From Ampullaceana balthica (taxonomy: Eukaryota > Mollusca > Gastropoda > Lymnaeidae): DNA of 64,000 nucleotides. The position numbers were made by a program, and so were the translations under genes. The first letter of the stretch is position 1; every line of letters begins with the position of its first letter. Positions 1 to 12,466 of the stretch are shown here, piece after piece. Location: NCBI GenBank assembly GCA_944989445.1, contig CALYLW010000207.1, forward strand, positions 124,001 to 188,000, in the 5' to 3' direction. The notes below the pieces were generated by a model. It saw only the letters and a list, made by a program, of their open reading frames with translations, was not told the origin of the DNA and did no database searches.

Positions 1-1679
1 CTTCAAGACTTTGCAAGCATGTAACCTTTTGTCAAGCAACGGCAGCATGTGTATGAAAGTATCCGTTCGCTAGAAGTGAAGTTTGTATGGAGGGGGAAAA
101 ACAAAAGCAAAAAAAAACATCAATTAATATTTTATTGGTATTTCTTTAAACGGGAAAATTCTACATAGAAACGTTATATCTATGTGCAGCTGTCCACGCA
201 AGAGAAAAAATGCAGGGAACCGAGTGCATAACTTAATCAATGACTTCGTAGGTTAACATATTGTGAGTGAGCGAATTATGAACACTTAATAATGCCCCGA
301 TGCACAATTCAGTTATGCTTATCTTTATGCTCCACAAGGACGCCATCAATCACAAATGGTTTACTAATTACTAATGAGCAGCCTTACTCGCTATCTCGTA
401 GATTTGGGAAATATTAGGAAAAGATCATCATGAATTCTAAATATTTCAAGAAGAAAAAAAAGCATGAATAATTTTAAATATCAAATTTAATGTGTGTATT
501 AACTCCACGATATGGGACTCGGTGAAGGGAGTCGGCGACTTGATCAATAAGCAGTTGAAGTACGGACGGTGGTGCTTGCATGAGCTTATTTCAACACCAT
601 CGATCGGGGCAGCCATCAGCTGACTTGAAGCTTTTGGTTGATCTGCCTCAAGTTATTCCACACGGAAACAAAGATAACAATTATAAACTCCTCGCGTTAT
701 TTTTAGTTGTGTGTTTTTAAGGCCCCTGTTAGTGGCAAGCTAAAAATGGCTGACAGAAACGGGAAGTGACGTTTTAAGCTTTCAGTGGCAATATGAGGTA
801 ATGAGTCATAATCAATAATATCGTGTCACCATTTATTCAAAAAATAACCAAAAAACTAAATATCGCAAAACGAACTCATCTTAGATATTAAAAAAAGGGA
901 AATAGGAAAGAAATATTGGCAAATATCTATAAACGGAATTGTGTAACAGTGTAATCGAGCACGATGTTATTTTTAACTACGTATCAAATAAATTATTGAT
1001 TAAGGACGAACTTATAATTATTTGCTTAGCCATTTCCCCCATAAGCCTCTTACAGCTACAGACTGACAGCAAAGTAACAAGATATTTGCTGCTTTAAGTA
1101 GCGCTACTGGCTACATATATAACACACAAAATGCAAATTTTGAGGGGAGTGAGAAGCCTTGTGGCCTCGGAATATGTTTATTTATAGTGACTGTTTCCTA
1201 AACTCAAAACCATTACTCCGAACACAATATCATAAAAAATGTACAACATATTTATCGTAAATAATACTAATAACCGAACCCGTATCTTAACGAATGCCAA
1301 TGGTAGAGAATAGAATCTTAATAATTCCGACAACGTGTACCCATTGAGCACACATTATTATCAAACGGCCTCGTCCTTACAAAAAGGCCAGCGTTTCAGC
1401 GATTGTTCCCTGAGCCTAACTTGACAGTCGTATGAATATGTTTCTATTCCTTAACCAGTGATCCATGGATGGTGCCTGCGGTGGAGACCAAAGTTCACAT
1501 AACAGAGACGTCCTAATGGTTTAGCGTGTCAGGGACACATCATGGATCTACATTAAACAATTACTGTATGAGAGAGACCGCAAAGTGTCCGGATAACCCA
1601 TATTTATTTTAAAACAACTATTCCACACAACAAGAATAATAAGTAAAATGTAAAAAAATCTTTTTTTCTAAAAAAAGGA
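1..1679. other. Noncoding, presumed intron of ARID5-like gene
   Basis: No open frame with family features, no tRNA and no recognisable transposon was seen here. The stretch lies downstream, on the minus strand, of the ARID5-like BAH exon, so it is most simply part of that gene's intron. That placement is inferred from the absence of other ARID5 exons. Confidence 0.4.
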
Positions 1680-2010
1680 CACGCTTTTATTTACAAACAT
1701 TTACAGACTGAAACGCGTTGATCTCCCCTGCCCTTGGTGTAAACACGGAATTTGGTAAACGAGGGCTGGAGTGAAACCAGTGAGCCGTGGAGGTCAACTC
1801 TAGCAGACGACTATACATTCTAAATAGTGATAAATAGAGATAAACTAAAAATTGATTAATTTAATTACGTAAATTCGATCGATCTGAAATTTTGATACAA
1901 TGCATTTTCATCCAAGATCTATCTGTGGTGAAATTTTGATATATCTAGGACCATCAGAAGTGGTTTAACTTTACGTTTCAAGATTTGAAGGAAGGATGGA
2001 TGGATGGATA
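1680..2010. repeat. Degenerate copy of an interspersed repeat (family R1)
   Basis: This stretch shares blocks with the better-preserved copy at 27250-27806. They include ACAAACATTTACAGACTGAA near its left end and the core TTAATTTAATTACG followed by TTCGATCGAT and a GATACAATGCATT-like block. The right part is diverged and ends in a short GGAT tetranucleotide run near 1993-2008. It is an old, partly decayed member of the family. Confidence 0.55.
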
Positions 2011-3825
2011 CAACATACAAACAGTGTGACTTAAATAAAAGCGTGTAAGAATTGATTCAACCATGTAAAAAATAGTAAATGAAGTTTGAAAAAATACGTT
2101 GCACAAGATATATCATTGGAAGGGATGGGGTGTAACAGGAAAATGGGAATCTCTCAATATTGTATAGAGTGCCCACAATCTAAAAATCTGTTCTTTATAA
2201 GATGAAAGAGTGCACAATGCACTTAACCGGTGCTCTCTCCAAAAAGTCCCCCACTAATCGTTAAGTACCGCAAAGGTCATGCGGGCCGCTGTGCGTTGAT
2301 GTTGCAGCTGTGCCAAAATGAACTTAATGCTTGTTTCATTCTTTACAACGCGTGACTAAAAACAACAATTCCCTGCACATTATGAAAGATTTCCGTCAAG
2401 CCATTGTCAACAATATATATATCATGCCGCCATGCACGACGCACCCACGGAAAGTTTTATTATCCATAATCCGGCTGGGCGCATCGATAATTCATGCTAT
2501 ACTCTTGACACCCGAATACCACGTACACATATTACAGGACACACGAAAGCGGTACTAACTGGCATCACGACACCCCTGAGGTCGTGTCTCACCGGCAGCG
2601 GACATTGCTATGCACAAGTTAAACGGGGAAGATAGCCGTCGTCGTGAATTCAACTCCTGTTAATCGTGTTTAAACTAGATGATTGGTGGCAACGTGTTGT
2701 TATAAACGGCGGGGGTCGCCGAAGAGACGTGAGTCCGGCAATCAACAGTGTAGATATAAACACCCAAGACTTCATTTAACAACGAAAATGTGTTGTTTTG
2801 AACAATGCAAGTTGTGTATCTTTAAATGGCGCAAAATGAGAACGTTGTATTCTTATATTGAAGTGTTGTCACTAGAGAAGATTTGTACTGTATACAAAGA
2901 AATAATTGGGAGCTTAAATATACTGTTAATTAGTTCAACTAATAAAGACGCACCCGTTTTCTCTTTTTTTAAAATTAATAAATTACAATCCCGGAGAGGG
3001 TTAGAGATTAATTATTATATACCTAATCGGGTTCGGTTCGAGATTATAACGTAAATCCTGTGTTTCCGTTTGAAGTGGTGAGCACATGATTGATGGAGCA
3101 AGTTCGTGTACAGTTATTGACAAGGCCAAGATATGTAAGTGGTGAGAGAAAATACAACTGCGTCATCCACACACGCGCGCGCCGACTAAACATACAAGCA
3201 ATGTCATTTATTAAAACTCACATAGGAAGGAAAACATGATTCATCGGCAAGCATTTATCAGCAACTCAAACGGTAAGGACCAGGAAGAAAGTACAATTTC
3301 ACAGAAACTACAGATATTCTGGCACTGGCTGGACAGACGCGTCGAAATGGCCTGGTTTTACGCTTGTTTAATAATTGGTATTTTATGTCGATTATGTATA
3401 GTAAAAAGAACAACTGGAATCTATATTTACTGCCTCAAGAGAATTATCAATTTATAGTGGCCCAGCATCTTATATAAGGCTCACTTAAATTCCCACAATG
3501 TTGCATGTGTGTGTGTGCGTGTTTATGATTTACTAATGCTCAAAATTGTATAACTTAAATTACTAAGTTTTATTAATATTACAAAGAAGGTTAACATCAA
3601 TTACTTTCCTTGTTAGGCTACTTCATTTTTTTTGTAATCAGCCGCGAAAAAAATACTTTCAATTTAAACTAAACTAGATTTAAACTTTTTATTTTAAAAA
3701 AAAACACTTTTCACTATGTTTGGGGCAGGGGATTGATGGAGAGAACAAAACTTACAAGAGGTGGACAACAGTTTTTGTAACTGGCTGTTCAAAATATCCA
3801 TTAAATGGGATGAGAAGAACAAGAT
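2011..3825. other. Noncoding, nothing recognised
   Basis: The open frames here (2331-2558, 2432-2635, 2683-3054, 3236-3457) have no recognisable domain, and their composition looks random. Short T and TG runs occur near 3500-3710. I see no supported gene or element before the satellite starts at 3826. Confidence 0.4.
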
Positions 3826-6800
3826 CTCAAGTGCATAACGGTAGGTTTCGGTGAACGGGTGGTGCCTAATTCAAATATTTAGTTGAACTCATTCTCAAGT
3901 GCATAACGGTAGGTTTCGGTGAATGGGTGGTGCCTAATTCAAATATTTAGTTGAACTCATTCTCAAGTGCATAACGGTAGGTTTCGGTGAATGGGTGGTG
4001 CCTAATTCAAATATTTAGTTGAACTCATTCTCAAGTGCATAACGGTAGGTTTCGGTGAATGGGTGGTGCCTAATTCAAATATTTAGTTGAACTCATTCTC
4101 AAGTGCATAACGGTAGGTTTCGGTGAATGGGTGGTGCCTAATTCAAATATTTAGTTGAACTCATTCTCAAGTGCATAACGGTAGGTTTCGGTGAATGGGT
4201 GGTGCCTAATTCAAATATTTAGTTGAACTCATTCTCAAGTGCATAACGGTAGGTTTCGGTGAATGGGTGGTGCCTAATTCAAATATTTAGTTGAACTCAT
4301 TCTCAAGTGCATAACGGTAGGTTTCGGTGAATGGGTGGTGCCTAATTCAAATATTTAGTTGAACTCATTCTCAAGTGCATAACGGTAGGTTTCGGTGAAT
4401 GGGTGGTGCCTAATTCAAATATTTAGTTGAACTCATTCTCAAGTGCATAACGGTAGGTTTCGGTGAATGGGTGGTGCCTAATTCAAATATTTAGTTGAAC
4501 TCATTCTCAAGTGCATAACGGTAGGTTTCGGTGAATGGGTGGTGCCTAATTCAAATATTTAGTTGAACTCATTCTCAAGTGCATAACGGTAGGTTTCGGT
4601 GAATGGGTGGTGCCTAATTCAAATATTTAGTTGAACTCATTCTCAAGTGCATAACGGTAGGTTTCGGTGAATGGGTGGTGCCTAATTCAAATATTTAGTT
4701 GAACTCATTCTCAAGTGCATAACGGTAGGTTTCGGTGAATGGGTGGTGCCTAATTCAAATATTTAGTTGAACTCATTCTCAAGTGCATAACGGTAGGTTT
4801 CGGTGAATGGGTGGTGCCTAATTCAAATATTTAGTTGAACTCATTCTCAAGTGCATAACGGTAGGTTTCGGTGAATGGGTGGTGCCTAATTCAAATATTT
4901 AGTTGAACTCATTCTCAAGTGCATAACGGTAGGTTTCGGTGAATGGGTGGTGCCTAATTCAAATATTTAGTTGAACTCATTCTCAAGTGCATAACGGTAG
5001 GTTTCGGTGAATGGGTGGTGCCTAATTCAAATATTTAGTTGAACTCATTCTCAAGTGCATAACGGTAGGTTTCGGTGAATGGGTGGTGCCTAATTCAAAT
5101 ATTTAGTTGAACTCATTCTCAAGTGCATAACGGTAGGTTTCGGTGAATGGGTGGTGTGCCTAATTCAAATATTTAGTTGAACTCATTCTCAAGTGCATAA
5201 CGGTAGGTTTCGGTGAATGGGTGGTGCCTAATTCAAATATTTAGTTGAACTCATTCTCAAGTGCATAACGGTAGGTTTCGGTGAATGGGTGGTGCCTAAT
5301 TCAAATATTTAGTTGAACTCATTCTCAAGTGCATAACGGTAGGTTTCGGTGAATGGGTGGTGCCTAATTCAAATATTTAGTTGAACTCATTCTCAAGTGC
5401 ATAACGGTAGGTTTCGGTGAATGGGTGGTGCCTAATTCAAATATTTAGTTGAACTCATTCTCAAGTGCATAACGGTAGGTTTCGGTGAATGGGTGGTGCC
5501 TAATTCAAATATTTAGTTGAACTCATTCTCAAGTGCATAACGGTAGGTTTCGGTGAATGGGTGGTGCCTAATTCAAATATTTAGTTGAACTCATTCTCAA
5601 GTGCATAACGGTAGGTTTCGGTGAATGGGTGGTGCCTAATTCAAATATTTAGTTGAACTCATTCTCAAGTGCATAACGGTAGGTTTCGGTGAATGGGTGG
5701 TGCCTAATTCAAATATTTAGTTGAACTCATTCTCAAGTGCATAACGGTAGGTTTCGGTGAATGGGTGGTGCCTAATTCAAATATTTAGTTGAACTCATTC
5801 TCAAGTGCATAACGGTAGGTTTCGGTGAATGGGTGGTGCCTAATTCAAATATTTAGTTGAACTCATTCTCAAGTGCATAACGGTAGGTTTCGGTGAATGG
5901 GTGGTGCCTAATTCAAATATTTAGTTGAACTCATTCTCAAGTGCATAACGGTAGGTTTCGGTGAATGGGTGGTGCCTAATTCAAATATTTAGTTGAACTC
6001 ATTCTCAAGTGCATAACGGTAGGTTTCGGTGAATGGGTGGTGCCTAATTCAAATATTTAGTTGAACTCATTCTCAAGTGCATAACGGTAGGTTTCGGTGA
6101 ATGGGTGGTGCCTAATTCAAATATTTAGTTGAACTCATTCTCAAGTGCATAACGGTAGGTTTCGGTGAATGGGTGGTGCCTAATTCAAATATTTAGTTGA
6201 ACTCATTCTCAAGTGCATAACGGTAGGTTTCGGTGAATGGGTGGTGCCTAATTCAAATATTTAGTTGAACTCATTCTCAAGTGCATAACGGTAGGTTTCG
6301 GTGAATGGGTGGTGCCTAATTCAAATATTTAGTTGAACTCATTCTCAAGTGCATAACGGTAGGTTTCGGTGAATGGGTGGTGCCTAATTCAAATATTTAG
6401 TTGAACTCATTCTCAAGTGCATAACGGTAGGTTTCGGTGAATGGGTGGTGCCTAATTCAAATATTTAGTTGAACTCATTCTCAAGTGCATAACGGTAGGT
6501 TTCGGTGAATGGGTGGTGCCTAATTCAAATATTTAGTTGAACTCATTCTCAAGTACATAACGGTAGGTTTCGGTGAATGGGTGGTGTGCCTAATTCAAAT
6601 ATTTAGTTGAACTCATTCTCAAGTACATAACGGTAGGTTTCGGTGAATGGGTGGTGCCTAATTCAAATATTTATTTGAACTCATTCTCAAGTGCATAACG
6701 GTAGGTTTCGGTGAATGGGTGGTGTGCCTAATTCAAATATTTAGTTGAACTCATTCTCAAGTGCATAACGGTAGGTTTCGATGAATGGGTGGTGCCTAAT

Positions 6801-7309
6801 TCAAATATTTAGTTGAACTCATTCTCAAGTGCATAACGGTAGGTTTCGGTGAATGGGTGGTGCCTAATTCAAATATTTAGTTGAACTCATTCTCAAGTGC
6901 ATAACGGTAGGTTTCGGTGAATGGGTGGTGCCTAATTCAAATATTTAGTTGAACTCATTCTCAAGTGCATAACGGTAGGTTTCGGTGAATGGGTGGTGCC
7001 TAATTCAAATATTTAGTTGAACTCATTCTCAAGTGCATAACGGTAGGTTTCGTTGAATGGGTGGTGTGCCTAATTCAAATATTTAGTTGAACTCATTCTC
7101 AAGTGCATAACGGTAGGTTTCGTTGAATGGGTGGTGCCTAATTCAAATATTTAGTTGAACTCATTCTCAAGTGCATAACGGTAGGTTTCGGTGAATGGGT
7201 GGTGCCTAATTCAAATATTTAGTTGAACTCATTCTCAAGTGCATAACGGTAGGTTTCGGTGAATGGGTGGTGCCTAATTCAAATATTTAGTTGAACTCAT
7301 TCTCAAGTG
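3826..7309. repeat. 68-bp satellite array, 51 units
   Basis: Head-to-tail repeat of a 68-bp unit containing CTCAAGTGCATAACGG, then TTCGGTGAATGGGTGGTGCC, then CAAATATTTAGTTGAACTCA. The span from the first to the terminal CTCAAGTG is 3476 bp, which equals 51 x 68 plus four 2-bp TG insertions (near 5155, 6587, 6723 and 7067). Most units are identical. Variants lie mainly in the distal part (6540-7130: a G to A change in GTGCATAAC, TTATTTG, CGATGAAT, CGTTGAAT), and the very first unit has GAACGGGT. There are no unique spacers, so it is not a CRISPR array. It lies in the presumed ARID5-like intron. Confidence 0.97.
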
Positions 7310-7609
7310 ACCACTACAAACGACACATTAACGTCTCCAAAAAGTGATATGTGCTTCATTTGTTTGAATTATTTCAGTGCCAAAGCACGGGCATTATAAT
7401 TAGCAGAACGTCTTGAAAACCCTGGATTTATTAGCTTCCCTGGGACGTGTTCAAAAACGATTTCTATTCAAGAGCAGGAGGAGAGGGTGCCAGCACATAA
7501 ATGCGCAACCCGTCGTCACCACAGTCTTGAGCATATTCCAAAAGTATTGCGTCACTCAAGCCACATGAGTCGCGTAAACGGAGCACGGTTGCAAAATGAT
7601 CATGTCACT
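7310..7609. other. Spacer between two tandem arrays
   Basis: About 300 bp of unique-looking sequence separates the 68-bp satellite from the 32-bp minisatellite region. No gene or element was recognised. Confidence 0.4.
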
Positions 7610-8320
7610 TCTTATCGGGTTGCGACCAGATAATTGTCTTCCTCAGTCAGATGAAAACCGGAGCAATGTTTCGCCCAAACAGGGTGTCACCAAAGAAATT
7701 AAATCACTTAATCAGGCGGTGCCATCAGAGCTTTGTTTCACGGGATCAACTTTCACCAGCTAGTCACAAGGAGGCTATTTCCTCTAATCGGGTTGTCCAC
7801 CACAGCATTCCATCACCTCATCGGGTTGTCACCAGAGCATTCCATCACCTCATCGGGTTGTCACCAGAGCATTCCATCACCTCATCGGGTTGTCACCAGA
7901 GCATTCCATCACCTCATCAGGTTGTCACCAGAGCATTCCATCACCTCATCGGGTTGTCACCAGAGCATTCCTTCTCCTCATAAGGTTGTCACCAGAGCAT
8001 TCCTTCTCTTCATCAGGTTGTCACCAGAGCATTCCTTCTCCTCATCAGGTTGTCACCAGAGCATTCCATCACCTCATCGGGTTGTCACCGGAGCTTTATG
8101 TCACCTAACCATGTTTGCCACCAGAGCATTGTTTCACAAAATCGCGGTTGCACTGTTTTATCGGGTTGTTACCAGAGATTTACCTCACCAAATAAACTAG
8201 TCACCAGAACCATGAAACCTAATCAGTTTGTCATTAGTGTACTGTTTCACCACATCAGGTTTTCATCAAAGCGTAGTTCCCCCAATCATTTTTTAAAACA
8301 TCGAATCAGGTTGCCTGCCA
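7610..8320. repeat. 32-bp minisatellite with decayed flanks
   Basis: The core (about 7804-8100) is a 32-bp unit built from GTCACCAGAGCATTCC, then ATCACCTCATCGG, then GTT, repeated about nine times. A subset of units carries TTCTCCTCATCAGG instead. On both sides, to about 7610 and 8320, units with the same GGTTGTCACCAGAGC skeleton continue with many substitutions and indels. Recent homogenisation is therefore confined to the centre. The open frames across it are by-products of the repeat. Confidence 0.88.
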
Positions 8321-11300
8321 CATTGTTAATCATTGTTATGGTTTTCTTACCAACCTCCACAAGTCAGCTATAAATACTGAGAGTGGATCAAGCTGGAGCA
8401 CACAAAAATCACAAATACGGGTCAGCGTTAAATAAAAATGATAGGACTCTGCAAAACAAACAAAAATGAGGGGGGTGGCTTTGATTGCTGCGGTTAACCA
8501 AACAAAGAGCGCCACTGGTTTGGTTATTAGAAATGTAAAACAGAAATACTGCTGGTAGACAAAATATAGAAAAAAATGTGTAGTTAATTTGTATCATAGG
8601 CCATATGGCGAACTATTTATTGATTACACATAATCTTCTGCCCAGAACGAGAGATCGTTAACTAAAGAATCTTCAACAGAGCGTTAATAAATAAGAGCAC
8701 TTCATTGATTAGTTTAGGAACAAAGGAAAACTAAACAACACATTCTTAAATTACATCAGTTTACCTTAACAAGTAAGATAAAAATCAAATATTTTAATAA
8801 TATACTTTTCTATAAAATATATATATATACTTTAGTTGCCCGGGGGGAAGTGGGGGGGGGGCTATCCTAGTGATAACCCTTACATCGTTCTAAAATAATG
8901 GTTTAGCTAACTACAACATACCATATAACATTCGTAATGATTAGAGAGAGCGCATTTGATCGTGAGCCCTGAAGATATAGGAAAAGAAGACGTCAAGTAT
9001 CTAGCTCACTTTTGTATGTGGTTAACTTTTATTAGATTGAGTTTAATCAATCTTTGGAAATGTGCGCATGTATATTTCCAGGCAGTGTCGAAAAATTAAA
9101 TTTAACTTAAATTTTTTAATTAAAATTAAATTATATTCAGAATATGTAGGACAAGATTCATCATTAAGTTTACGTTACATGCAAATGCTCATTTATCAAA
9201 AGTTTGAGGGGTGGAGGTGGAGAGCGAGAAACGCTCAACGCCACGAGTATAGAGCCAACAAGCCCGATTTTTTTTTCTTCTTTTAACCCGAACCATTTCT
9301 ACCACCTGCCTAATCCGTCCCCCGTGATGAATTTGTTAACTTTAAACCAGATCACGAAAGCGTCGAAACTGCTGGCGTTATCCCCATATCCTTTTAATGA
9401 TCATGTTTTGTTGTGTTGTTGTTTTTTTAATATACAAAATTGATTTCCCCTTCCAGTCTACTAGGGCAATCCGAACATTTTGAGAAATTATTATCGTGAC
9501 AAGTCAATCTATCAGAACAATATCAATTTACCAACGTTAAATTCGCTGACATGTTACATAAATATCTGGCTACACAATAATGAGCCATTGATTACAACAA
9601 ATATTCAGCAAAGGGATTCAGCCAAAATGATAATTGAGGGATATTACTATTAAGTGATGCTGCCAAACTTTCAGGAGGGAAATACGCTGTGTTGACCCAA
9701 TGTAGAGTTGTGTTATACTTTGTTAGTGCTGTCCTGGTGGCAGATCTGTTAGAAAATCGGTATTCAGCTATATGTATTGATGCGTCCTCCCATTATAACT
9801 CGGCATATCACACTAAGTATACAAAAAAGTGAATTACTGCAATATCATGATCTATACTGTTAAAACAGTGACACGAATGTATGAAAACATAAAAACAAAA
9901 AGAGAACTGGGACCTAAAGGCCGATAATATATAAGAACATAGTCAAATCATAGATAATGTGCAGCAAAGATAACTATCCACTATGTCAAACTTTGTGCGA
10001 TATCTTTTCTTACAAAATTGATAGTAAGTAAGTTATGTGGCCATTCAAAGTGTGTGCAACATCCATGACGGCGTGTGAACAACCTCAATAAACAATTGTA
10101 AACTCTGCTTTTATGGGCAATACACCTACGAGCCAACTGAATAATATGATGTGTATTTGGAGTTGTGCGTTACACCGTATACACTGTTCAAGAGCGGGGT
10201 CCATGCCGTCTTCTGCGGTGCAATCAGAAGATGCTTATTCGTGACACTGAAACTAAAATCAAACGGCCCAGATGAGCTTTAATTTAGCGGCGAGCGAAAG
10301 AAAGCCCTCCACCCTGAACTTTAGGTTTCCAACACACGAAGGCAGGCGCTGTGGACTCAACGTTACCCTGCATGTGTTCAAGTATCCGTTGACTGCGGTG
10401 ACTCGCCTCCCGAGACAAGGGTGTAAGCATGCACGCATATTGGGGATAGGTGGGCATAGAGGAGTGTTGACATTGTGATGTGTTCGCTTACACACACTGT
10501 AAATTTATAGTGGTGAAATGTATTATTTTTCTTTAAAATAACACAGTTCAAGTAATGATAGTACACTTTCCATGTATGCGTGAGGGGGTTGTGAAGACTG
10601 CCACATTTTTTTTAAATCTAAAGAAAAAACGTTTTCATTTTTTTTCCTTGTTATAATTTTAAAAAAAAACAAAAAAACATTTGTTTGCCCAGAGTAAAAT
10701 ATCAGTTTGCATTATTATTTTTTCTTCCTCTTATCTTATAAACAAACCCTAAATTCGATTTCATGGGCCATAAGTCATAATGATAAACTATCCGGAAATC
10801 TTACTTTTAAAGTAATTCGATAGTCCGTAAGACATTCTTTTAAAATAAAAAATTATGTCTCTACTAAAAATAGAAACAAGCTAGAACTTACTGATAAGTA
10901 CTTAAATTTCTCTACTGCTTTTTGCCCTGGCTCGTTATTCCCCCAACCTTCAACTCCCCTCCCCTCTCCCATCTAGCCATTGCAATAACTAGGTCAGCGT
11001 CTATAATGGCTCCTTGTCAACTGGAGTGCGGATGGAATATATTTCTTCTATTATCTGGCAGATAAGTAAGCCTTGTTTTTCCCTGTGACGCGGCAATGCG
11101 CATCAAACCAATCAGCCCAACAAGACTGTTTTTTGGCACACATCGATTTTTGCTTAGCAATTATTCATAACAAGCAATTACAATCCCTTTGCTGCTTAAA
11201 ATGTCAAATCGCTTTCTGAACTAATTAAAATTTACATATCTCAGTCGTTCCATCAAGTTTATAAAGGGTCGTGTTGGTTAATATTTTTATAAAGGAAGAA

Positions 11301-12389
11301 GTTAACCACAGGTTTAATATTCCGCCATCACCCTATCAAAGCCAGAATACATAAATGTAGTCACTTCTTGGCATGCCGAGATTTACACACCACACGATCA
11401 TTAGTCATGCCGACAGTGATTATCTCCCCACCCATCGCAGAGAAAATCGTCAAAACATTTCAAAGCGATTTACCTAATTTTAACGCTGTTATTTTTAGAA
11501 TTCTTTGTAAACATAAATACAGTATTCATTTATTTTTTTAAATATCAAATAAAAGGCCTTAACATGCAATCATTATGTGACCCCGGGTACACTAATTATA
11601 ACAGTCATAATTTTCGTTATCATTCCCACAATTAATCTGGCGAGCTTTAACTTAAACGTCCTTTTAGAGTCGTAAATTTTAGGTCATTTGGGCCCATTGG
11701 CAAGACAACGCATCGCAGCTACAAGGCCATAGTTTAGCTGAAAAAAATCAATACTACTTTTTAATTAATTTTCAACAAGTAACATTATATTCTCAAAGTT
11801 ATATACACGGTGATAAGCCAGAGATATGGTTAAGTTATCTCAAATATCATCACCAACTGTTACTAACTTCAAAATCATAGGGGGGAAAAAATGACATATT
11901 ATTTAATCTTTCCTACCCTTTCTCGCGACATGGCTTGAGCCACGAGCAGACGGCAAACAGGTTAAAGGAGTAGTTGGGGAGGGGAGGGGAATAAGTGTGG
12001 CGGGGTCGGTGGCTTACACTGCCATTTACATACACTCTTCATTTACATGTTTCATGGTGTTTTCAATGACCAACCCCTTCCCTGCGTGCTAAGTGAAGAA
12101 GAAAAAAAAACACATAATAAATTCGCCGCTCGGGTTATCTCTCCCCTGTGTTCTTTACAAATACTTAATACAATCAATAAAGGAAAACTCTTGTGTAATT
12201 TAAAACAAATAGCACGCCACCGCCATGCCCATGTTGGTTAAATTAATAGGTATATATTATATAAACAAATGGGTTGGATGGAATAAACTGGTAATTTAAT
12301 AAAACCAGGATACGTTTAAGTAATATCAATATTCAAAAGGCTTGTAAAATAAACATTTAATTATGAATATTGAACAATGAAAACATAGA
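8321..12389. other. Noncoding, presumed ARID5-like intron
   Basis: No supported gene. A G-rich run lies at about 8838-8872 and homopolymer runs near 10600-10680. The stretch 10980-11300 is less AT-rich and carries several TAAT-type motifs (for example CAATTATTCAT-like and AACTAATTAAAA). It could be a conserved noncoding element, but this cannot be shown without another genome. Confidence 0.35.
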
Positions 12390-12466
12390 TTGCAGCATTT
12401 TAAAATTGTGAAAATTTAACTATGAAATTCATAGTTTAGATTTTCACAATTTTAAAATACTGCAAT
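12390..12466. repeat. Near-perfect inverted repeat (hairpin)
   Basis: The left arm TTGCAGCATTTTAAAATTGT continues with GAAAATTTAACTATGAA. The right arm reads back as TTGCAGTATTTTAAAATTGT followed by GAAAATCTAAACTATGAA. The arms are about 37 bp with only a few differences and almost no loop. It could be a tiny palindromic mobile-element remnant or a transcribed hairpin. Confidence 0.75.

Noticed and set aside
2683..3054. 123-codon open frame, plus strand
   Set aside because: No recognisable domain, low-complexity AT-rich 3' half, no splice or promoter context.
3826..7309. CRISPR-like array
   Set aside because: Units are directly adjacent and identical over the full 68 bp with no unique spacers; the genome is eukaryotic.
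7651..8373. Overlapping repeat-protein open frames (SPEHSITSSGCHQ type)
   Set aside because: They arise from the 32-bp minisatellite. The unit is not a multiple of three, so the frames rotate through the same DNA.
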